From Actinomycetota bacterium (GTDB taxonomy: Bacteria > Actinomycetota > Actinomycetes > Streptosporangiales > Streptosporangiaceae): a stretch of DNA of 62,872 nt. The translations under genes and the position numbers were made by a program. Positions 17,041 through 24,329 of the stretch are shown here, piece after piece. The notes under the pieces are model-generated. The model was given only the letters and a program-made list of their open reading frames with translations. It did not search any database and was not told where the DNA came from. The stretch is taken from the NCBI GenBank assembly GCA_027314515.1, contig DAHVAR010000190.1:1-62872 (forward strand), read 5' to 3'. Position 1 is the first letter of the stretch; the number at the start of each line of letters is the position of its first letter.

Positions 17041-17898
17041 ATGAATGCGCTAGCCACCGCAGACGTCGTGCCCGTCGAGTACGCGGTGGCGGTCGACCGC
17101 TTCCTGGCCGAAGCCCAGCTGCGCCCGGCCTCCCGGCGGGTGTACCGGATCTCGCTGGCCAGCTGGGCGTGGCCGCTGGTCGGCAAGCTGCCGCCGGCCG
17201 GCCCTGGCCGGCGCAAGGCCAGCCCTCCGGTCGTGCCGCTGGCGCTGCTGGACGACGAAGCTGCCGGGATGAGGCTCGCCGATGCCGTCGCGCACCGGAT
17301 GCGCCAGGCGGGCGCCCGCACGGTGAACCGTGAACTGTCGGCGCTGCGGAGCGCGACCCGCTGGTGGCAGCGACGAGCGTGGATTGCCGCTGATCCGACG
17401 GCGCTGCTCGGCCAGGTAGGCCAAGTAGGCCAAGTAGGCCAGGTCGGCCAGGCCCGTCAGCGGCCGGCGGCCGTGCAGCCGCTCGATGCGGCACAGCTAG
17501 CCGCGCTGTTCGCGGCGCCGGCCGGGCTGCGGGAGCAAGCATTCTGGCGCCTGCTGCTGGACACCGGCGCAGCGGCCGAGGCCGCACTCGCCCTCGACGC
17601 GAGCGCGCTGAATCGGGCGGGCCGCCGGATCAGGACGGCGCCTTCCGATCAGCGGCCGCTGAGCTCGCACACCAGCGACCTGCTCGGCTGGCTGCTGGCC
17701 GGCCGGGCGACCGGACCGCTGTTCCTGACCGACCGCCGAGCGCCGGCGGGCACTGCCGCGACCGATCTGTGCCCGCTGACCGGGAAGGGCCGGCTGTCCT
17801 ACCGGCGCGCCGCCGAAATATTCACCGAGCACACCCGGCCGCTTGACCGCAGTGGCCGCGGCTGGATGCTGCATCAGCTGCGCCGCCCGGCCGGCTAG
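17041..17898 (+). pseudogene. Truncated tyrosine recombinase lacking catalytic residues
   Basis: A 285-residue chain related to actinobacterial tyrosine-recombinase-like integrases. The core-binding part is about 10-125 (ASRRVYRISLASWAW, RTVNRELSALRSATRWWQRR). The catalytic part starts at LLLDTGAAAEAALALD, where family members carry Ala-Arg; here the box I Arg is replaced by Ala. It continues GPLFLTDRRAPAG, LCPLTGKGRLSYRRAAEIF and GWMLHQLRRPAG, then stops. Homologues continue after HQLRH with the rest of the fold and the nucleophilic Tyr, so that His and Tyr are lost. It looks like a dead remnant or a DNA-binding relic. ATG 17041 follows AGGAG; a start at 17026 is also open. Confidence 0.72.
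17410..17454 (+). repeat. 9-bp in-frame tandem repeat (GQV)
   Basis: Five units of GGCCA(A/G)GTA, the last two diverging, lie inside the recombinase-like gene and encode Gly-Gln-Val repeats between the core-binding and catalytic parts. The unit keeps the frame, so copy number could change without breaking the protein. Confidence 0.9.
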
Positions 17899-17944
17899 CC
17901 CCGCTGCCAGACCGGATCGCCCGGTGCCGGTGCGGCAGCCGCCG

Positions 17945-18625
17945 TTACAGGCCCGATCCGGCCAGCATCTCGAACACGGTGTACGGCCGTCGCGGACCGA
18001 CCTCCTCGATGCTGACGATGGCGCCAGCCGGGACTTGCGGCCGGATCCTCGCGGCGAACTCCTCGGCCTGGTCGGCGTTGTTCGCGCCGACGACCAGGAA
18101 CCGCCAGCGGCGCACGACCGAGTAGCCTGCGCTTGCCAGGCGCTGCGCCAGGGCCACCGCATCGCGGTGCGCGGGCACCTGTACCCTGACCTCGAACAGC
18201 GCTACGCCCGCAGCCAGGGACTCGCTGGTCTCCGCAACGTCCAGTTCCTGTCGCTCGGCCTGAACCTCCGTAGCAGTCTCCGGCAGGCGGACATCGGCGG
18301 CCTCCCATTCCTCGGCGATCGGGTGCCAGCGCTCGATGGTGAAGTCCGCCTGCATGCCGTGCTTGGCCAGCAGGTCGGCAACCGACTGCCGGGCAGCCGC
18401 TGCCGTGTCGTGCGTGCGGGTGTACAGAAACACCTCGCTGCCGCCGCTGGTGCCGACCGCCACCGTGCCGCCAAGTCGGTGGTGGACCTCGTCCTCCACC
18501 TGGTGGGCACTCAAGTGCTCGATGGCCTGGCCGGCCTGGCTCGCCTCCGGCAGGCGGACCGTCACCCGCCAGTCGTTCTCGTCGGTCTCCGCAACGCCGG
18601 CTGCCGCGTCATTCTGCTCAGTCAT
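17945..18625 (-). CDS. Conserved actinobacterial protein of unknown function
   Basis: A 226-residue protein. It contains two ferredoxin-like or ACT-like halves: WRVTVRLPEASQAGQAIEHL to VFLYTRTHDTAAAA, and VALFEVRVQVPAHRDAVALAQRLASAGY to WRFLVVGANNADQAEEFAARI. The repeated pattern strand-helix-strand suggests an internal duplication. The central acidic segment contains IERWHPIAEEWE, a signature shared by actinobacterial homologues. No catalytic residues stand out, so a binding or structural role is more likely than an enzyme. ATG 18625 is chosen because a leaderless promoter places transcription start on it; an upstream in-frame ATG at 18643 lies within the promoter. Confidence 0.85.
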   Translation of the reverse strand: MTEQNDAAAGVAETDENDWRVTVRLPEASQAGQAIEHLSAHQVEDEVHHRLGGTVAVGTSGGSEVFLYTRTHDTAAAARQSVADLLAKHGMQADFTIERWHPIAEEWEAADVRLPETATEVQAERQELDVAETSESLAAGVALFEVRVQVPAHRDAVALAQRLASAGYSVVRRWRFLVVGANNADQAEEFAARIRPQVPAGAIVSIEEVGPRRPYTVFEMLAGSGL

Positions 18626-18631
18626 TGTCGC

Positions 18632-18659
18632 ACCGTACCGCACGCGGCTGGGCGGTCAA
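18632..18659 (-). promoter_or_regulatory. Candidate leaderless promoter for the conserved protein
   Basis: On the minus strand TTGACC (18654-18659) and TACGGT (18632-18637) are separated by 16 bases, and the -10 box ends 6 bases before ATG 18625. Transcription would begin at or next to the start codon, giving a leaderless mRNA, a common arrangement in actinobacteria. No Shine-Dalgarno sequence is present. Confidence 0.65.
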
Positions 18660-18689
18660 GGCGAGCCGCTGGCGCTGCACACTAGAGGG

Positions 18690-18914
18690 GTGGACCTGAT
18701 CCCGCGCGAGTACGTTGCCATGCCGGGCGGCGGGTTGAAACGCGTTTACAGCGTCCCGCAGCCAGACGGCTCGATTGTGCTCAGTGACCACGGGGCGTGG
18801 CTCGCCGGCCGCGCGGCGCGCTGCTCGTGCGGGAGAGTCTGCCGGGGTAGCGGACGCACCTGTGGTGACGCTGACTGCATAGCCAGACTTGGCCCGGCCG
18901 GCCCGTTTCGATAG
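18690..18914 (+). CDS. Small cysteine-rich protein
   Basis: A possible 74-residue protein beginning GTG with VDLIPREYVAMPGGGLKRVY and ending with a Cys-rich part CSCGRVCRGSGRTCGDADC. Five Cys in 19 residues (spacing x1, x3, x6, x4) suggest zinc binding. I do not recognise the family. It is divergent from the conserved protein at 17945, and CACACT at 18677-18682 could serve as a -10 box for another leaderless transcript. Coding status is inferred from the ordered N-terminal half and third-position GC; a chance frame cannot be excluded. Confidence 0.45.
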   Translation: MDLIPREYVAMPGGGLKRVYSVPQPDGSIVLSDHGAWLAGRAARCSCGRVCRGSGRTCGDADCIARLGPAGPFR

Positions 18915-19015
18915 CGCGTTTCGCCAACGGGCGCGGTCGAAGTAGCATAAAATTATCAGCGCTTCCGAAACCAGACGACGTTACGGGATCGCCGCGTGGG
19001 TCTCCAGAGCCGGGC

Positions 19016-20281
19016 ATGACGGCCAGCGACTCAGTCCAGCTGAGCCGCGCCGGGCTGATGATCGAGCTTGGCCGCTTCGCCGATGCTGCCAGGCTGCTGT
19101 CGGCCGTGCTGGCCGCTGCGCCAGACAGCTGCCGGGGCTGGTGCCTGCTCTCGCGCGCGCACCTGGGCACCGGCGATCCGGCTGAGGCGATGCTGGCCGC
19201 GCGACGGGCCAGCGCGCTCGACCCGGCGAACGACTGGCCGTTCCGGCTCCTCAGTACCGCCTTGATCGGCCTGGACCGGGGCACCGAGGCGGTGGCGCCC
19301 GCGCTGGAGGCCCGGCGCCTCGCGCCGCATTCGTGGCGGTCGCACGTCTGCCTGGCACAGGCAGCCGCAGCGGGCGGCCAGCTCGACCTGGCGGCCCAAG
19401 CAGCCAGGGCAGCCCTTGCCGTCGCCCCGGACCAGGCCGACGTTCATGTCACCGCCGGGCGGGTCTGTCTGAGCCGCGGCGACCCTGCCGGGGCCAGGTT
19501 GCGGCAAGAGGCCGCCCTCGCGATCGACCCGGCTCACAGCGGCGCGATCAACGAGCTAGGCAGGATCAGCTTGCAGCGGCGCGATCCGGCGCGCGCGGCC
19601 CGGCACTTCCTGCGAGCTGCCCAGTCCGCTCCAGGGAACGGGGTCTTCGGCCGTAACGCGGAACTCGCGCTCCGCTACCTCGCGCTCCGGCTGGCCCGGC
19701 CGATCGCGCTCGCTGCGCTGCTGTGCGCAGTCAGCTGCGCTGCCGCTACTGCCGGATTCCCGGCGCTCGCCCTGTTCCTGCTGCCGGCCGAGCTGCCGCT
19801 GACGCTCTGGATCGTCATCCGGATCAGGGCCGTCCCCCGGCCCGGCCGACGGCATCTCCCGCGGCTGGTGCGAGCCACGATCACCAGCTGGATGGCTGCG
19901 GCAGCTCAATACCATAAAAGCGATAAAGCCCCTCATAAGGGTAACGGGCCTGACTCCCCCGCAGCCCTTGGCCCGCTCGGGCCAGCCGCCCCGTCAAACC
20001 AGTTCTCATCGTCCCCGTCAGCCGGGCTCGGCCAGCTGTTACCAGCCAGGCCCCGGGTCCAGCCCGCATGCAGCCGGCGGGACGGCCCCTCCCCGCCGGT
20101 CACCACCGGCGCGGCTCATCCTGCCCTGCCCGTCATCGGTCCGGCGCATGTCCTCCCGCTCGCGCGCAACGGCCCTCAGGCCGCGCACTCGCGGCAGACT
20201 GGCTGGCCACCCCGGTTGTCCGCAAGCTGGCTGCGGTGGTGCACAAGGAAGCAACTCGAGCAGGTGAATTCGTCCGCTTGA
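19016..20281 (+). CDS. Tetratricopeptide repeat membrane protein
   Basis: A 421-residue protein. About five TPR units fill residues 8-215, for example RAGLMIELGRFADAARLLSAVLAAAPD, then LAQAAAAGGQLDLAAQAARAALAVAPD and INELGRISLQRRDPARAARHFLRAAQSAPG. Two transmembrane helices follow at about 222-260 (ARPIALAALLCAVSCAAATAG and LALFLLPAELPLTLWIVIRI), then a Pro/Ser-rich tail of about 130 residues. The tail after about residue 295 has poorer composition and its last 106 bases overlap the convergent DUF4193 gene, so the true end could be earlier if there is a frameshift. TPR domains mediate protein-protein contacts; the partner is unknown. Confidence 0.75.
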   Translation: MTASDSVQLSRAGLMIELGRFADAARLLSAVLAAAPDSCRGWCLLSRAHLGTGDPAEAMLAARRASALDPANDWPFRLLSTALIGLDRGTEAVAPALEARRLAPHSWRSHVCLAQAAAAGGQLDLAAQAARAALAVAPDQADVHVTAGRVCLSRGDPAGARLRQEAALAIDPAHSGAINELGRISLQRRDPARAARHFLRAAQSAPGNGVFGRNAELALRYLALRLARPIALAALLCAVSCAAATAGFPALALFLLPAELPLTLWIVIRIRAVPRPGRRHLPRLVRATITSWMAAAAQYHKSDKAPHKGNGPDSPAALGPLGPAAPSNQFSSSPSAGLGQLLPARPRVQPACSRRDGPSPPVTTGAAHPALPVIGPAHVLPLARNGPQAAHSRQTGWPPRLSASWLRWCTRKQLEQVNSSA

Positions 20282-20475
20282 CGCGGAATCACCCGGAACG
20301 ACAGTTCCTCGTTCGAAAGGTCAGCGCCCGGCAGTTCAAGCGACTCGGCGACGTCATCCGGGTCGATGTCAATCGCCGTAGAGGACTTGTCCATCCGCCG
20401 CGCCTGCAGTTCCTGCAAGCTGTCCTCGGTGACGTCGTCTTCGGTCTTCCTCGGGCTGTCGTAGTCGGTAGCCAT
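20176..20475 (-). CDS. DUF4193 family protein
   Basis: A 99-residue protein highly typical of the actinobacterial DUF4193 family: MATDYDSPRKTEDDVTEDSL, then a central SLELPGADLSNEELSFRVIP, then QADEFTCSSCFLVHHRSQL, ending with CRECAA. Two CxxC pairs look like a zinc-binding site. The family is nearly universal in actinomycetes and its role is unknown. A GGAGGGG site precedes the ATG. Its last 106 bases lie antisense to the end of the TPR gene. Confidence 0.95.
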   Translation of the reverse strand: MATDYDSPRKTEDDVTEDSLQELQARRMDKSSTAIDIDPDDVAESLELPGADLSNEELSFRVIPRQADEFTCSSCFLVHHRSQLADNRGGQPVCRECAA

Positions 20476-20802
20476 GTGGTTGGTTACCCCTCCATCTTTA
20501 CTAACATCGTCGCGCGCTTGTAACGCTCAGGACGGCTCGGTTGTGCCCGAATCCGGCGGGGAATTCTGCCACGTCTTCGGGCCCGCTACACCTAGCGGCA
20601 CGGTTTCATTCGGGCGTGTCGCTACTGGCTGCCGCCCAAGCCACCGGTTAGCGGGGCAATATGCCGTAGGGGTAGAGACGATCATCACATCCGTCACTGC
20701 ATACCCTCGAGTAACTTGGCCGATGAGTCGCAGTGGCCGCCACAACGTGCGTATGGTACGACTCACCACAGGTCTCTCCCGTGCCCAAGCGGAGCCCGGT
20801 CT
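20476..20802. other. Divergent intergenic region between DUF4193 and the pseudokinase
   Basis: I see no supported gene in this 327-base spacer. Short frames on both strands lack family signatures. TATGGT at 20751-20756 is a possible -10 box for the pseudokinase, but its -35 partner is poor. Near 20484-20520 a TTACAA element lies upstream of the DUF4193 gene. Confidence 0.45.
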
Positions 20803-22356
20803 ATGCCACGACAAGTACCGTTGCGTCCCGGTGACCCCCGCCGTCTCGGACGGTACCGGCTGGGCGGGCGGATCGAAGGCATCCCGTCCGGCGACCCGGT
20901 TTTCATCGGGCTCGCGCCGGATGGCCATGAAGTGGCGATTAGCCTCCTGCGCGGCGACTGGGCACTGGACGGGGCCGCGCGGGACCGGTTTGCCGCCGAA
21001 GCGGCAGTCGCCAGGCGGGTGCCGCCGTTCTGTGCCGCCCGGATGCTGGATGCCGGGCTGGAGGGCCCGGCCGCGTACCTGGTCAGTGAGTACGTGCCGG
21101 GCCTGTCACTGCTGGAGCTAGTCGCCGCCGATGGTGTCAGGCGGGGCAACGATCTGGAGGCCGTGGCGGTCGCGATGGCAACCGGCCTCGCCTCGGTGCA
21201 TCAGGCCGGCCTCGTGCACGGGCACTTCGGGCCGGAGTACGTGATCATGGCACCGCACGGCCCGCCCAGGGTGATCGAGTATGGCATTACGCCGCCCTAC
21301 GGCATGGCGACCCCGTCGGCTGACATGCTGGCCTGGGCGCAGACCGTGGTCTTCGCCGCGGCGGGCAGGCCGCCCGCCGGCCCGGACGATCTTGCCTTGC
21401 TTCCCGAGCAGGTCCGGCGGCCAGTAGCCCAGTGCCTGGATCCCGAGCCCGGTGAACGGCCCGCTGCCCGTGCGGTAGTGCTGAGCCTGCTCGGCGATGC
21501 CGAGCTGCCCGGTGGCGTGCTCGCGGAGGGTGCAAGGCGCGCCGCCGGGCAGGCCGACCGCATGGCTGACGGCCCGGCCGCCTACCGGCAGCCGCCCGCG
21601 GGAATCGCGAGAGCGTCGCTGCCGTCCCAGGGACGGCAGGAAGCGCAGCAGCATCCGGCGCCGCAGCATCCGGCGCAGCAGCATCCGGCGCGGCAGCATC
21701 CGCCATCCGGCCCGCACCGCGGCCACCGGGGGCAGGGCGACCGGCCGGCCGCCGGGCCCCGGTCAGCCCGGAGCGGGCCGGCGCATGGCGGCGTGCCTGC
21801 CGATCACGGCGCTGGCCGGGCACGGCAAGCCGGGCATGGCGCGGCCGGCCGGGGCCGCCGCACGGCCTGGCTGATAGCCGCGGCTGTCGCGGTCGCGGTC
21901 GGGGCGGTCGTCCTGGACGTCGCACAACACCCGCCGAGCCCGACATCGGCTGACAGCCGGCTCTCGGCCGCTGCCAACCGGACCAGATCCGGGAGCGCGG
22001 CGCCGTCGCCGTCCGCATCGGTGAGCCGCGGCCCGGTGATGCCGGCCGCGTTCGCCGGATCATGGTCGGGCCTGGTGCGACAACCGCCGACAGACACCTA
22101 CCGGGTCCGCGTGACGCTGACGGCCGGGACCAGCGCCGGCACTGTCAGCTATACCGGCGCGGGCTTCAGCTGCTCCGGCACGCTGGCAGTGCTCACCGCA
22201 GCGCCGGCGCGGCTGACCCTGAGCCAGGGCATCATCCAGGGTCAGTCGAACTGCGAGAACGGGACCGTGACAATCACGCGGACCGGGACGAATACGATCC
22301 GGTTCCGGTTCGGCAGCAGCGGCCCGACGGCCGCCGGGACGCTCCGCCGCAGCTAG
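20803..22356 (+). CDS. Transmembrane protein kinase-like pseudokinase
   Basis: A 517-residue protein. The first 240 residues follow a Ser/Thr kinase fold (LGRYRLGGRIEGIPSGDPVF, then AAYLVSEYVPGLSLLELV), but the key residues are gone: VAIK reads VAIS near residue 47, the HRDLKPxN loop reads HGHFGPEYV near 138, and DFG reads EYG near 158. A disordered basic region with QHPA repeats follows, then one transmembrane helix at about 355-375 and an extracellular domain (about 400-517) with two Cys that may bond (GFSCSGTL and SNCENGT). The outer domain may sense a ligand. ATG 20803 has GGAG eight bases upstream. Kinase activity is very unlikely; a scaffold or sensor role is inferred. Confidence 0.82.
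   Translation: MPRQVPLRPGDPRRLGRYRLGGRIEGIPSGDPVFIGLAPDGHEVAISLLRGDWALDGAARDRFAAEAAVARRVPPFCAARMLDAGLEGPAAYLVSEYVPGLSLLELVAADGVRRGNDLEAVAVAMATGLASVHQAGLVHGHFGPEYVIMAPHGPPRVIEYGITPPYGMATPSADMLAWAQTVVFAAAGRPPAGPDDLALLPEQVRRPVAQCLDPEPGERPAARAVVLSLLGDAELPGGVLAEGARRAAGQADRMADGPAAYRQPPAGIARASLPSQGRQEAQQHPAPQHPAQQHPARQHPPSGPHRGHRGQGDRPAAGPRSARSGPAHGGVPADHGAGRARQAGHGAAGRGRRTAWLIAAAVAVAVGAVVLDVAQHPPSPTSADSRLSAAANRTRSGSAAPSPSASVSRGPVMPAAFAGSWSGLVRQPPTDTYRVRVTLTAGTSAGTVSYTGAGFSCSGTLAVLTAAPARLTLSQGIIQGQSNCENGTVTITRTGTNTIRFRFGSSGPTAAGTLRRS
21646..21705 (+). repeat. 15-bp in-frame tandem repeat (QHPA)
   Basis: Four units of CAGCAGCATCCGGCG, with single changes in the second and fourth, encode QQHPA-type repeats in the juxtamembrane linker of the pseudokinase. 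The unit preserves the frame. Confidence 0.9.
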
Positions 22357-22397
22357 CCAGCCTGTGCGGTCCGCCGCAGCTAGCCAGCCTGTGCGGT
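22344..22397 (+). repeat. 27-bp direct tandem repeat at the pseudokinase stop
   Basis: Two perfect tandem copies (22344-22370 and 22371-22397). The first contains the last two codons and TAG stop of the pseudokinase. It looks like a recent slippage or unequal-crossover duplication; no coding effect is expected. Confidence 0.9.
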
Positions 22398-22419
22398 CCG
22401 CCGCGGGCTGGCCGGAGGT

Positions 22420-23235
22420 TCAGCCTGCGGGCAGCCGGTCCGCATCGAGGCTCGCCAGCAGGTCCCGCAGCTCGGCGAACAGCGCCGGATCAGCCGCAAG
22501 GGTCATCGCCTCGCCGGGTTCGTCGCCGCGCAGGCCGCCAGTCACCGCACCGGCCTCGCGCGCGATAAGCCCGCCCGCCGCGATGTCCCAGTAATGCGTG
22601 CCCTGCTCGTAGTACGCGTCCACCCGGCCAGCGGCGACAGAGCACAGGTCGACGGCAGCCGCGCCGGCCCGGCGGATATCGCGAACTCGCGGCAGGACCG
22701 CGGCGACCACCCGGCCCTGCGCGGCACGCTGGCCAGCCGGATAGCCAAAGCCGGTCGCTACCAGCGCATCGCGCAGTGCCAGCCCGCTGTTGCAGGCGAG
22801 CCGCCTTGGGCTGCCGTCGAATGCGGAGTCCAGCCAGGCGCCGCCGCCCAGCGTCGCGGTGAAGGTGCTGCGCTGCAGCGGCACGCAGACCGCGCCCGCC
22901 ACCACCACCCCGGCCACTTCGGCGGCCACGCTGACAGCCCAGCCGGGCAGCCCGTACAGGTAATTGACCGTGCCGTCGAGCGGATCGACGACCCATCTCA
23001 CCAGGCCCGCGCCGGTCTGGCCGCCTTCCTCACCCAGGATGGCGTCATCCGGCCGGGCGGCCAGCAGCCGATCCCTGATCAGGCGCTCCGCGGCATGGTC
23101 CATCTCCGTCACCACGTCGGTCGGGCTCGACTTCGTCTGCACGACCGCTGCTTGCCCGTGCCGGGCGAGCAGCAACTCGCCGGCCTCCCGCGCAACGGCG
23201 CTCGCCAGCGCGACCAGGTCCGCCGCGTCCGGCAT
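22420..23235 (-). CDS. Inositol monophosphatase family protein
   Basis: A 271-residue Mg-dependent sugar phosphatase. The metal-binding motifs are present: ILGEEGG, WVVDPLDGTVNYLYGLP and, near the C terminus, YWDIAAGGLIAREAGA. It hydrolyses inositol-1-phosphate or a related phosphate (histidinol phosphate, fructose-1,6-bisphosphate or 3'-phosphoadenosine phosphate are other family substrates). ATG 23235 is used; GTG 23247 overlaps the ferrochelatase stop as GTGA and could be the real, coupled start. The open frame extends much further upstream, inside the ferrochelatase gene, but that part is a shadow. Confidence 0.92.
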   Translation of the reverse strand: MPDAADLVALASAVAREAGELLLARHGQAAVVQTKSSPTDVVTEMDHAAERLIRDRLLAARPDDAILGEEGGQTGAGLVRWVVDPLDGTVNYLYGLPGWAVSVAAEVAGVVVAGAVCVPLQRSTFTATLGGGAWLDSAFDGSPRRLACNSGLALRDALVATGFGYPAGQRAAQGRVVAAVLPRVRDIRRAGAAAVDLCSVAAGRVDAYYEQGTHYWDIAAGGLIAREAGAVTGGLRGDEPGEAMTLAADPALFAELRDLLASLDADRLPAG

Positions 23236-23243
23236 GGCCGGGC

Positions 23244-24272
23244 TCACCGGGCAGCCGGCCGGGCCGTGCCGCCGCCACAGCAGCTCGCCGGGCAGCTGTC
23301 CGGGCCAGCGCCCAGGGTGCCGAGCGCTAGCGGCACCGATCCGTCGAGTCGCTCGCAAACCAGGTCGGTGATCATCGAGACGAACCTGGAGTCGGTGCCG
23401 GGCGTGGCTGCCCTGGCGAACTTCAGGCCAAGACGGCGAGCCGTCTGCGCGGCCTCGACATCGAGGTCGAAGTTGACCTCCATGTGGTCGCTGACGAAAC
23501 CGATCGGCACGACCACCGCGGCGCGCGCCCCGGCTGCCGCGCGCTCGGCCAGCAGGTCGGTGATGTCTGGCTCCAGCCACGGCTGGGCCGGCGGCCCGCT
23601 CCGGCTTGAGTACGCCAGGTGCCAGGGCCGGCGGTATCCGATCTCGGCCGCGACAAGTCTTGCCGCCTCCGTTAGCTGAGTCCGGTAGGCATTCCCGGCC
23701 GGGCCGCTGGCGGCGGCCATGCCGACGGGGATGCTGTGCGCGGTGAAGATCAGGTCGAAATCGTCGCCGCGCAGCGAGTCGGCTGCTTGCGTGGCCGCGG
23801 CCGCGAACGCGGAGATGAAACCGGGGTGGTTGAAATACTGCCGGATCTTGTCCACCTGCGGCGCTTTGTCTCCGACCTCCCGCCGGGCTGCCTCGATGTC
23901 GCCGAGGTACTGGCGGCAGCTGGAGAACCCGCTGTAGGCCGACGTCACGAACGCCAGGGCACGGCCGACTCCGGCGGCTGCCATCTCAGCCAGCGTGCCG
24001 GCCAGGTACGGGTCCCAGTTGCGGTTCCCCCAGTAGACCGGGAGATCCACACCGCGGGCGGCGAAGTCCTTCTCGACCGCCGCGAGCAGCTCACGGCACC
24101 GCTGGTTGATCGGGCTGACTCCGCCAAACTCGTAGTAGTGCTCGGCGACCTGCTCAAGGCGCTCCCGCGGGACGTTCCGGCCAGCGGTGACATTCTGCAA
24201 GAACGGGATGACATCCGCTGGTCCCTCAGGACCGCCGAAGGAGACAAGCAGGAACGCGTCGTAACCGGCCAT
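23244..24272 (-). CDS. hemH: Ferrochelatase (coproporphyrin III type)
   Basis: A 342-residue ferrochelatase. It begins MAGYDAFLLVSFGGPEGP and carries FVTSAYSGFSSCRQY, then DLIFTAHSIPVGMA with the catalytic His, and VVPIGFVSDHMEVNFDLD with the conserved Glu. The C terminus CPASCCGGG, with an earlier Cys in the chain, matches the [2Fe-2S]-binding cysteines seen in many actinobacterial enzymes. In this phylum the enzyme normally inserts iron into coproporphyrin III (coproporphyrin-dependent heme route). The ATG at 24272 matches homologues; an upstream start at 24284 adds four residues. It overlaps or abuts the inositol phosphatase gene. Confidence 0.95.
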   Translation of the reverse strand: MAGYDAFLLVSFGGPEGPADVIPFLQNVTAGRNVPRERLEQVAEHYYEFGGVSPINQRCRELLAAVEKDFAARGVDLPVYWGNRNWDPYLAGTLAEMAAAGVGRALAFVTSAYSGFSSCRQYLGDIEAARREVGDKAPQVDKIRQYFNHPGFISAFAAAATQAADSLRGDDFDLIFTAHSIPVGMAAASGPAGNAYRTQLTEAARLVAAEIGYRRPWHLAYSSRSGPPAQPWLEPDITDLLAERAAAGARAAVVVPIGFVSDHMEVNFDLDVEAAQTARRLGLKFARAATPGTDSRFVSMITDLVCERLDGSVPLALGTLGAGPDSCPASCCGGGTARPAAR

Positions 24273-24329
24273 GCACCTATCCAACCAGGGCCTGCCACCG
24301 ACGCTGACAGCGTCGCTGGTTCTGACTGA

